Assembly: GCA_963678705.1 (NCBI GenBank)
Contig: OY783212.1
Location: 7,316,001-7,380,000, forward strand
DNA from: Panorpa germanica
Taxonomy: Eukaryota > Arthropoda > Insecta > Mecoptera > Panorpidae
Reading direction: 5' to 3'
DNA length: 64,000 nt
The notes below the pieces were generated by a model. That model worked only from the letters and a program-made list of their open reading frames with translations, was not told where the DNA came from and ran no database searches. Shown here piece by piece: positions 21,891 to 34,207 of this stretch; the first letter of the stretch is position 1; every line of letters begins with the position of its first letter. The position numbers were made by a program, and so were the translations under genes.

Positions 21891-22764
21891 AAAAGTATAC
21901 ACTGATTACTGAAAAACTATGCTTTTGACATCTCTTATTCAAGTATGTTACAACTTTACGCTGAATCCTTGATCCTTGTTATAGTGGAGCATTGGGACTG
22001 GATGTAAATAATTTGAAGATTTATATATGTATTTATATAAAAAGCCGTAGTTACGATAATTTACCTCCCAAGCTTAAATTTGTATTTTAATTTACATAAC
22101 TTTCGAAGTATTATCCATTTCATTAAAAACCAAGAAACAAAGATCCTTAGCAGGTTTTCCAACTTGGAAACCCAACCTTTCCATCTCCCTAGGGAAGATC
22201 CGTTGAGACTCCTGCCTGTGCTCCATCTGATAAATATATTTATAGTGAAATATACCCCAATGATGAATTTAAAACGTGTTTTGTTTGTTAATTAAATTTT
22301 TATTATAAAAACGTAAAATCCTTATAGAATATATAGGATTTCAAGTAAAGAAGAGACTTTTCATAAAAGTTTTATTCAAAATATGAAATTTTATTCGTGA
22401 ATTTCGAAAACTCTTTTGTAATTCGAATTCAAAGTTTTCCTGTAATAACTTAACTTGCCACTTTGCTTTATTTGCTACTGCATTATGGGAACTAACATGT
22501 CTCTTCTGAACTTATTTGTTATTCAAAGTTTCTGTGTGAAGTGAAATATGACGATGAGGAATATTCTTCCATATTGTGTATCCAGCTGGGATGAAAATTT
22601 CTAAGAGCGCTGTTAAGTTATCAACTCTATTTATATTCCGTGGTTTAAGACCAGAGATGCAAAACTCTGCCTTCAATAGTTTTTGTTCTTCATTCAAAAA
22701 ATATAAAAAAAAAATTTTTTCTTGTGCTGCCGAACTGTAGCTTTATTTGTGAATCTCTTTTAGA
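21891..22764. other. Intergenic, nothing recognised
   Basis: AT-rich, with short frames only and no family motifs. Confidence 0.4.
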
Positions 22765-22890
22765 TACTGAGTCCTATCTCTACGACCTTGTAAAATGTTA
22801 GCAGTATTTATGGTACCTCATAAATTATCTAATTATCAATACACAATCAATATATAGCACTGGTTCTAGGATCGACCCCAAAAACACGAA
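22765..22890 (-). mobile_element. SINE fragment, minus strand
   Basis: TGAGTCCTATCTCTACGACC, GTTAGCAGTATTTATGGTACC and CTAGGATCGACCCC align in order with the SINE at 24771-24989. It is diverged and probably old. Confidence 0.65.
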
Positions 22891-24485
22891 ACACACTGGC
22901 GTTAAGCATAAATCTCAATTTGTATCACTCACATATTTTGTTACCAATTCTGTTTTTAATAATTTCCGACTGAAAACGGTTTACAAAACCAGTTTTCGGA
23001 ATTATTGTTGTCAGTTAAACGAAATTAACTAAAACAATAACAGTAGGGTACTAGAGTAAAATTATTGGACATGGAATAAACCGCTTTAGGTGACCTTTGT
23101 TGGCATATTAGAGGGAAGGGTGAAGGGAGTGAAGTGTAAACATTTTGAAGTGTACTCACTTCTGTCTCGTTCATTTTAAAATTGCGGTATATACCGTTGT
23201 TTGGAAACCGTTTTTGAACCGTTATTGGCTGGACTCGCATTAAAACCACATGCGTTTGCTTGACGCGTGAATAATTGCCGCTTATGTCGAACTTTTTCGG
23301 ACTCACAAGGTAAGAGATGGACTAAAATACGCGCGGATCCGATGCCAAGGTGAGCCCAGCCTCAGTTTCTGTTTATGACGTAAATTCACAAAAAAGGGTA
23401 GTATTATTTGTAGTGTGAGTCTAGACTAAGCTCCAACAACCGATTCTCTATCACCACCAACTTTGCACAATTATTACTTTTTCGTATTTACATTGAAAAG
23501 CTAACCGTTAAGGGGGGTAGACAAGGAAATAACCATTAACAGTGGAATTAATGTGACCGAGCACAGAGGGGTTACGGGGACTGGGGATGGGAAATGCTAT
23601 TATCTTTAAAACATAATGAGACTTTGTAAAATGTAATAGTCATTGTTATATTAAAAGTAATGCAGTTGGAGCTAAGTTCACTGCGAATAAATCATATCCA
23701 TTTAAAACGATTAAAGAGATAACTTCCTGCAATTTGTTGGTACTCAGTAATTTACATTTAATTTAATATAGTCTGTTAATGTAAGCGTCCACAGGTCCGC
23801 ATAGTTCCCATTAATCGTATGAAACGTGAAGAGAAGAAAAGCGAGAGGAAAGTGTATGTAGGTGAGCACTATGCTCTTTGTGGAGTCTGTATAGTACGGA
23901 CTCTGTAGACGCGTAACGATTGTACGACTTCTCACCACCTTCCTTCTATTCCATGTTGGATATGATAAATTGAATACGTTTGATGTGGGCTTGTGAACCC
24001 TTACTTTAACATGGATGTATATAAACATCTATACATAAAGCGTATATTTATAATTGGTTTGAATCTTGGGAAGTCAGTATTACATTAGCCACTATTAACA
24101 AAATTATGTGTAAAGTAATGTCAAATTTCATATTTTCTGGTCAACTTTAACCCTAAATATCTTTCATTTCTTAATAAAAAGTGGTAAAATGAATATTACG
24201 TAGTGATTTGTACATGTTTTTAGTATACAACAAGCATCATACAACATACGAAAATTAATAGTTTTTTGTATAAATTAAAAAACAAAAGGTGTAGATACAT
24301 CGAATAATTAATTATATATTGTATGTTGGTTATGGATCTTTAATCGCCGAATTGATTTAATTAAATTTTACTGATTAAAACCAATTCGTTCAATCTATTT
24401 ACTTTAATAATCAATAAAGATTACAAAAGATTTTTACAAAAGATTTAGTTCAACTTTGGTTCCTACAATGCTTTTCATATACATA
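22891..24485. other. Intergenic, nothing recognised
   Basis: AT-rich with slightly GC-richer patches (about 23,080-23,360 and 23,760-24,030). Minus-strand frames of 93 and 94 codons there show no recognisable motif. Confidence 0.4.
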
Positions 24486-24739
24486 TAGGGTGAGGCAGTG
24501 AAAGGGCACGATTTAAAAAAATGATAAAAATTAGATTAGAGAAAAAAAAGTAGATTTATTTAAACAAAAATGACATGTACAATAGTGGAAATGATTAATT
24601 TACATTAAATATTGCTAATTTATTGGCTACTAACAATTCCAACTGTCTAGACGGCGAAGGTGAAGTCCTTCACTCAAATTACACCTCAGCAATCCAGCTA
24701 GCAAGATTTGAAATCGTGCCGCTTCATTGCTTCACCCTG
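24486..24739. mobile_element. 254-bp TIR element (IS630/Tc1-type MITE)
   Basis: The left end TAGGGTGAGGCAGTGAAAGG and the right end, read on the complement, CAGGGTGAAGCAATGAAGCG both run on into GGCACGATTT, giving about 28 bp of imperfect inverted repeat. TA flanks both ends (24484-24485, 24740-24741). Non-coding. Confidence 0.8.
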
Positions 24740-24758
24740 TATATCTGTATAAATAAAT

Positions 24759-25001
24759 TTCATTGCATAATTTTTTTTTTATTTAACGTCGGCCTATTTC
24801 CGATGCTGAGTCCTATCACCGACGACCTCCTTCAATGTTGGCAGTATTTATGGTGTCGTGGCCTCATATATGTGGGCTACACCACTGTCTAATAACTGTA
24901 CGATTATGTATGACCATAATCAATATAAGTTCATAATAACCAAACCCAGAAAATATATATCTGGTCCGGGGATCGAACCCGAAGACACATTCATTGCATA
25001 A
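24759..25001 (-). mobile_element. tRNA-derived SINE with 12-bp TSD
   Basis: SINE 24771-24989 on the minus strand. On that strand it reads TGTCTTCGGGTTCGATCCCC (B box), a core with TTTCTGGGTTTGGTTATTAT, then CCATAAATACTGCC, GTCGTCGGTGATAGGACTC, CGGAAATAGGCCGACG and an A-rich tail (the T run at 24771-24781 on the plus strand). TTCATTGCATAA occurs at 24759-24770 and 24990-25001, a perfect 12-bp target-site duplication. The A box is absent, so this copy is 5'-truncated. Mobilisation would depend on a LINE reverse transcriptase. Confidence 0.9.
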
Positions 25002-25940
25002 ATATTACCTTATACAATGTAGTATTTATGATTTTTCTAGTTTTCTGCCGTTATAAACATGCATACATTAAATATCATTTGACATTGTGGAAATTTAAAA
25101 CTTTTCCATGTAAACCATTAAAATTGAATTATTAATCAGTTCCAATATCAAAACATCATGCACCAACGCAACTTAACTACTGCACGTTAAGTAACGACTA
25201 ACGCCAGTTGTTAGTGTCGTGTGCATCGCGGTCAACGTCGCCGTCGCCGTCGTTTTATATCAGTGACATTCAATCAGTTATTGGGTCTATATTGATCAGT
25301 GGCATATTTATGTAGGTATATAAATAACAATATATTGTGACAAACTGCGATATAAAACTTTTATACAATATGTATTATTTCTAATGTAAGACTGGATGCA
25401 CACTAGAAACAATACTGTTTTTTGAAAGTCTATGTATAGACAAGAGAACACTTTCGAACTTTTGAATCTATTGTTTTATTTGCATGTAATATGTCTCATA
25501 AGTAAAATACTGAGGAAGAACAGTGGTATTGTGAAACAATAATTTATTTTATGTTATGTTAAGTTTTATGTAAAGAAAATTACGAAATAAAATGTCTTCT
25601 TCAATCTAATGTTGTTGTATATATGGTTTGAGTCTACACTATACTTGACTAATCCATACTTACATAGATGGCATTGCAATAGCAAGTACAGTGTTTGTAA
25701 CATAGACATACAATATTGCACATCGTACACTTCTAATTCACTAAAGTACTCTATCGAGTTCCACAAGTACTAATTATTCTTACGCTTGACTAGCGCAAGT
25801 ATTAAATTTTTTTGTTTTAAGATAAGTGCAAAGTGTTATTAGTTTCATAAACTATAGATTACGTTTTATATAATTATCTAACTGGATGATTACCCTTCCA
25901 TTGAGCATCCTCTATATACGTTAAGTAATAATATTTCATC
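25002..25940. other. Intergenic with a GC-rich promoter-like patch
   Basis: About 25,185-25,255 is rich in CpG (TGCATCGCGGTCAACGTCGC, then a CGCCGTCG repeat), followed by TCAGTGACATTCAATCAGTT, which looks like insect initiator words (TCAGT). It could be the start of an unseen transcript; no exon can be assigned. Confidence 0.4.
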
Positions 25941-26531
25941 AATGGGCTTGTGTCCTCATTTTTTAGTGGTCGATTTTTAAATTGTTGATTGAAATTAATG
26001 TTAATAAATGTGTATTGGCGTGTCTATTTTATTAAATATCTAAATATTGACGGAGATATAGCAAATAAAAGTTTGAATTGTAGTTTTAGCGCTAGAAATT
26101 GTCGGCCATATTTTTATGACGTGAAATGCATTTTAACTTCAGTTATTTATTGAGTAGGTTAATGCTGTGGTAATGTTCTGTAGCTGTTGGTAGTCAAATA
26201 ATCAAGTAAAATCAAAGAATAATAAGTTTTTATTTTTCCTTTGAAATAGCTGTAAATTGATATTTTGATATATAAATACATATAGCAGAGATTTATGATC
26301 TGTAAGGTTGGTAACCTTACACAAGGATTGTGATGTCACTTGTACTTGGAATGTGTACAACGTTGAATCCCTTTAATAATTAAAGAGACAAAATGACTTT
26401 TTTAATTGTTAATATCTCTTAACATATAAGAAGTTATTAAAAAATAATTGAACATTTGAGGTTCTAGTAACCAGCTCTATCAATATATGGTACACTTTTA
26501 TAGAAATTAAGACATAGGACACAAGGCCATT
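25941..26531 (+). mobile_element. TIR element family A, copy A3
   Basis: Starts AATGGGCTTGTGTCCTCATT and ends GGACACAAGGCCATT, in the opposite orientation to A1/A2. Internal landmarks are AGTGGTCGATTTTT, GTTGGTAGTC, the palindrome GTAAGGTTGGTAACCTTAC and CTTTAATAATTAAAG. The flanks do not show a duplication. Non-coding, 591 bp. Confidence 0.85.
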
Positions 26532-28763
26532 ACTAAATATATATTTATTACTTTTATATTAGACTTAAAATACCATTGCTTTACAATCGAACTACAGGCT
26601 TCGTTATAGATTTATGCACGATATAAATGGTAAGCTAGATTGTAGCTATCTTGAATGTTACATTTAACCTTGCACCAACTTTAATCAGTAATCTTAAAAC
26701 ACGCTAACACATTGTAAAGCTAGTTATTTCCAAGATTCGTTTCTACCTGTGATGGATTGTTAGTTATTTTACGGGTACAAAAGTACCATACTAACAAGAA
26801 TAAAAAATGCACTGTTTTTCAGAACCGATTAATCCTACTCCGACCTTGATGATCTTTTTAAATGTTGATAATTTATAATACTAAAACCTTTATTAAAAAC
26901 TAGAATAATATACATGTCAAAAACAAATTTCTTTTCAATTAAAACGATCTATTAATAATAAATTCACTAGTACGTATTATCAAATGGTGTATGCATATAA
27001 AAGTTTTTTTTTAAATTAATTATAAAACTAAAATTTTCATAAAAGGCCCTAATTAACAAAGTTTATAAAACTCCTCTTATAAAAATACCAGTATAACGTG
27101 AACACACATTCAGTTAAATTTCTAAAAAGTATAAAAACTCTAACGTACAGACTTCGCTTAAAACTTTTGTCAATTAAAATGTCTTTTTAAACATACTATG
27201 TTAATATAAATCACATTTGCTTTAAAGTCAACTGCACCGTATCTAATTTGGTGTAGACTTTGTTGCATAAACCACAGGGGATTTAGTTAATTAATAAAGT
27301 TCAGAACCTTTGCACTCTGGGGTCTACGACCACATATTCTACTTGATGCCGCGCCGCGTTCACTTGGTGTAAGCGAGAGATGTTGTGTCCTCATAATTGC
27401 GATGTACTACACTCGAATCGCGTGTAAATCGCGTCATGTGAAAACGCGTAAAGTCAGTGTTATATAATCAAACGAAGGACAAAGTCTGGGTCTATGGTAT
27501 ATCATACCCAATTGGTACGCGATTAACTAATTGGTTTACTTCGATACTATGATAATTTCGTTTATCCAAAAAGAATGTACCGTTAAAACGAACATCACTG
27601 TCATAACATTTCGTTTTCATAAAGTTTCAATGAATTTGATCTCACACTGAGTTCTATTTTCATGTTATAGTTCATAGAAAGTTCGTGTTCAAATTTTCAA
27701 ATGAACTGGACTAGCGGGATATATCACAAAATGATTTACTGTAAAATTTATCATAAATTACAAAACATAAATCACTTTCTAATGACGTCATTGATCATAA
27801 TACGATTTTAAATTTTCAAAGATATACAACGAAGAATCGGTTGAATTGTTACCAATTTACGTATTACGCAACTTGGTGCAACTGATAAAAATTCTTTGTT
27901 TAACACCGACCTTAAAAACATTGCTTTAATTTGTAGGTTGGTACAATTTTCTTTTTACGAACGTTGTAATAGCGGGTAGATTAAACCGATAGTAAAACTT
28001 TTATTACCAACAAGGTAATCGCTACCTATCACCTTTCATTCCACATTCCACATTTTCTGGCATTTCCGTATAGATCTCTTTGTGCTCGTACTCACCAGGG
28101 TGTGCTTCATATTCTGATGGTGTCACTACATTCTACACCTACACCATGATATACTTCACTGGATTAACTTACATATTTCTGTTGACTGACATCTTTGAAT
28201 ATTAAATGGTGAATAGTAAACAAGATTCCCGGTATTTCACGACGTCGTATATATCAAGTATTATCTTGTTTTACATGATTACTAAATTTATAAGGAGGAA
28301 AACTTCAAGATATGATTCTGCGTATGTCAGTGTTATACTCGTACGCATATAAAAATGTAATATGCCTATAATATTTTATAGCGCGATTTAGTCTATTCGT
28401 CAGTTTTGCAAAAAACATTACATGAAGTAAACAGGGGATATAATAATAGGTTGTGTTGGCTTACAAAAAGGGATTAAATATCTCGTGGTCTAATACCAGC
28501 TCTACATTAATCCCAAGGATTAACCCTCAGTTGGTAAACAGGTCCCAAAAAACTTTCTTCCTCCTTAAAGCCTAATTCGGCTGAATCTAAAACATATTAA
28601 ACTGTCTGCAACAAAAGTCGGTAACTATTAGAAGTACTACCCACATTTTTATGTGTTTTCAAAGACTTTACCCCAAAATATATTTGTTTATAACATTGTA
28701 GCTCCCCCTAATTGAAGGATTAATTTGTTTCTTTAAAATCCGTTCTCAAAAAGCATTTGTTTG
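26532..28763. other. Intergenic with a CpG-rich patch
   Basis: Mostly AT-rich. About 27,340-27,455 is CpG-rich (GCCGCGCCGCGTTCAC, CGAATCGCGTGTAAATCGCG) and may mark a promoter. No exon or repeat is recognised. Confidence 0.4.
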
Positions 28764-29381
28764 AATGGGCTTGTGTCCTCATTTTTTAGTGGTCGATTTT
28801 TCAATTGTTGATTGAAATTGATATTAATAAATGTGTATTGGCGTGTCTATTTTATTAAATATCTAAATGACGGATATATAGCAATTAAAAATTTGAATTG
28901 TAGTTTTAGCGCTAGAAAGGGCCGGCCATATTTGTATGATATGAAATGCATTTTAACGTCAGTTATTTGTTGAGTAGGTCAGTGCTGTGGTAATGTTTTG
29001 TAGCTGTTGGTAGTCGAAATAATCAAGTCAAGTCAAAGAATAATAAGTTATTATTTTATCTAAGGCAGACATAATATTGGAGTTTTACTGTTCCTTGAAA
29101 TAGCTGTAAATAATATATGATATTTTGATATATAAATACATATAGCAGAGATTTATGAGCTGTAAGGTTGGCAGCGATTGTGATGTCACATGCATTTGGA
29201 ATGTGTACAACGTTGAATCCCTTTAATAATTAAAGAGACAAAATGACTTTTTTAATTGTTAATATCTCTTAACATATAAGGAGTTATTAAAAAATAATTG
29301 AACATTTGAGGTTCTAGTAACCCACTTTACCAATATATAGTACACTTTTATAGAAATGAAGACATAGGACACAAGCCCATT
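28764..29381 (+). mobile_element. TIR element family A, copy A4
   Basis: 618 bp, with both 16-bp termini perfect (AATGGGCTTGTGTCCT / AGGACACAAGCCCATT). Of the copies here it is the best preserved at both ends. It carries TTTAGCGCTAGAAAGGGCCG and the CTTTAATAATTAAAG palindrome. Non-coding. The flanks TTTG / AGAA do not match, so insertion leaves no obvious duplication or it has decayed. Confidence 0.88.
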
Positions 29382-32122
29382 AGAAACAGTTTATGCAATA
29401 CAGTCGTAAATATGACAATAAATAATATTAATATTATGTATTATTTATGATATACAAACATCAACACTTACAGACGGTAATAGTAAACTAAATAACTGCT
29501 GATTTCATTTCATTAAAGTTACAGAATACTTTAATTATATTTAGTCATTTTTACCCCATTTTGGGCAATTTACTCCACTACCCTAGAATCCCCTGACGGT
29601 GCATCCTACGTCGTCCTTGTGTATATACAGGGCTTTTCCGAAAAAAGAATGGGACAACAGATATTTTTAAATCTTCTTTAGGTATGTATTGTCACTGATA
29701 CAGAAAATTTAGTAAGAAATTTTGTAGGAAGTTTAAATTAAATTGAGGGACACTTTTTGGGGGGGGAGTAAAAATTGTGTTATTTATACAAAAACTTTGT
29801 TATGTATATAATTTACAAATCGAATAAAATAGACCAATATTCTTAAAAAAATTGATCAAATAACGCATAAATATTAAAAATTAAAAATAGTTTAATATTT
29901 TTTTTCTCTCTTTTAATTAAATAATCAAAAGTCAAAAAGAATTTCAATTTAAAAATAAAATTACAAATAAGGTATATTATTATTGAATCAAATATATGAA
30001 GTACACGTCGCTGCGTAATATATTGTTAATTTTATATTTAACCAGAATTATGTATTAATTAGTGTTAATATACTGGTAATTACCTGAATGGAGTATTGTT
30101 GTGAGACACACAATGACACCTTGCCACCCCGTGACTCTCATGATTTTATTTAAAATGACTATTAACTTAAATCACACAACCCGCGTAATTTGCGTAGATA
30201 CTCTAGTCGTAGTAAACTGTGGCTCCCTTCACGTGGCACGATGTCACCGCGTGGACCGCAAGTCGAGAACTGAACTAAGCGATATATTCAGCGACTATAT
30301 TTCTCGGTCGCAGGGCATTGTTCGTTTCATGCTTTTGATGATGACATGATCATCAAGAGAGATGTTTACGAATACTATTGAAAAGTATTTAAGTACACAC
30401 ATACAATCAAATATAACACAATAAAATCCCGTTTTGCTATTGTTAAAAATTCTATAGTCACGATACACGGCTCGACATGTCTCGTGCTCGTTTTCGTTGA
30501 AAACTTCGTTTCTTGTTTAGTTTACAATCAGTCGACTCGTGTGCCTTTCCTCGTGTTTTATCTCACTCGCATACACGTTCGATCTCTCACTAATAACACA
30601 GTTGTAATCACAATTCGCTTCGGGCAGATTCGGGTAAGGTTTGCAACCAGTCACGTCGTGTGCTGACATCCCTGTTTCTTTTAGCACTCTGCGTCACACA
30701 GAAAACTGCTGCTGTACAGAAAGCAAATGTCAAAATAATAAAAAAATTAAATTTATAATTGAGTTGTGCACTTACAATTAGTTTTAGTTTCTACGAAATT
30801 GTGCTATATATTATATAAAATAATCTATCATATTAGGTGTTCTAGAATTATTTTAATTTGTGACAGATTAAGAAGCAGACGGGAATTACACAATCGCAAA
30901 ACTTGAAGAGGCCCCGCCCCAGAAACAGAATTAGGACGGATACTTTTGAATTTGCAATAAGATGAAGAAAGTATAACCAAAGTCCGTTTTTAGGTTGGCT
31001 AAGCCTCGCAGCCAGTTTGATCCGGCATTGTTAAAATCAAAAAAAAACTAAATTAATGAGAGAACCTTTGAATACTGTTGTATCGTAGAGATTATATAAA
31101 TTTGCACTGGATAGAACTGAATATGAGATGCGCAAAACCAATAACACTTTGAATAGAACTTCAGTGATGGCGAACTGCAAAACCAGTAACAAGAAAAGTA
31201 AACTGACCTTGTTTGCAACCATACGCTCTCTTCGTTCGATTACGAGGCATTGTGAATCGAGATTGCCGAAATATCTTAACGGTATTAAGAAGTCAACTAC
31301 GTCTATATTTTTCAAACAAATTACATAAATGAAAATATCTTAATTAATGTTAACGTTTGCGAATTTATGCAAATTAAACCATAAAAAAATATTTATAATA
31401 TTGTTTAATTTTTTCAAATTTTGTTTTTTGATTTCATCATATTATACAAACAAATATATTTTTATTTTTTTTTTAACGAATTAAAATAAAGGAATATTAA
31501 CTGCATTTCAAAAACTTTCCATCAAATCTTGTTTTAAGTATAGCTTGAGTTATTTTCCATTAAGGAACAATTATTAAAAAGATATAGTGGATATAGTAAA
31601 AAAAGGCTGGAATTATTAAAGCAGTATTGTTTTAACTATTGTAATATAATTATGATGTAACTTCGAAAATAATGTTATTTTGTTTTCTTCTTTGTAAGCA
31701 ATATCAAATATTGTTTTATACCATTATGGTTATCATTAGTATTTTATTGTATATTTATAATATATAAAAAAATGAAAAAAAAATTCGTCGATTTTATAAT
31801 TACTTTTTATTAGTATTTTCGGCAATGTTTCACAAGCCGTTAAGTGCATTGTCAGCAGTATTTAGTAAAGTAAAAACAATGTTGCTTCCTTATGGGTATG
31901 CTTAAAAGTTATTTATATCATCCTAAACAATTGATTTTAATCTACTACTAATCATGCAAGTAGTTACTAATTTTGAATCTTCCGGTAATCATAACGATTT
32001 ACTAAGCCATCTGTTGGAGTTTTCCAAAAGTTTTTTCAGTCGTTCAAAATGTAGATCTCAATCAAAATTCTATAATATCTGGTGTGATATGAAAGTTTGT
32101 CAATTTTTGACAGCTCTCAAAT
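29382..32122. other. Intergenic upstream of HtrA2
   Basis: AT-rich, except for a GC-richer patch at about 30,090-30,680 (CACGTGGCACGATGTCACCG and others) and another at about 31,110-31,280, which contain open frames of 60-92 codons without known motifs. Part of the right end must be the HtrA2 promoter and leader. An ATG-initiated 60-codon frame at 31954-32136 overlaps the HtrA2 start. Confidence 0.4.
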
Positions 32123-33669
<1,547 letters not shown>

Positions 33670-34207
33670 GCGGCCGAAGATCTTCTCTATGAAAATTAAT
33701 TAAGAGATATTTTTTCACAATAAAAATAGTAAAAGTTTTGAAACTGTTTTATTCCATATTTGCATTGTAACATCAAATATTTATGTAAAAGTTATTAGTT
33801 TTTTAGAATTTTTATTCACAATATAAAAATATATAAAACAATATTATGTTTTACTTATCACCCTTAAGAATCATTTTATATTGCTAATTTAAGTAGATAA
33901 AACAATCTATCGTATTTAAATCACTATATACAAATCTTGATTATTAAAATATTATAAAATACATATCAAAGAGTAATAAAGGCACTTTATAAAGTCAGAA
34001 GTATATAATATTAACAATATGTATATACTTTATAAAAATCTGAAGTCTTAACAATTTGTATGAAAATGCTGTACAATACTTACATATCTATACTATATGA
34101 TATTGATAATAATAACAAAATACTCATTGAGTATTCGAAACACTAGGAGCGTTTATATTTATTTTTCAAATACATAGTATAATCCATATTTTCAAGGTTT
34201 TATTGTC
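33670..34207. other. Convergent intergenic, HtrA2/NAGK 3' ends
   Basis: AT-rich 538 bp between the two stop codons. An AATAAA at 33719-33724 is a plausible HtrA2 poly(A) signal. The NAGK 3' UTR must also lie here on the minus strand. Confidence 0.6.

Noticed and set aside
29627..29660. TACAGGGCTTTTCCGAAAA looks like a Tc1/mariner terminus
   Set aside because: No inverted partner or TA-flanked second end was found within several kilobases.
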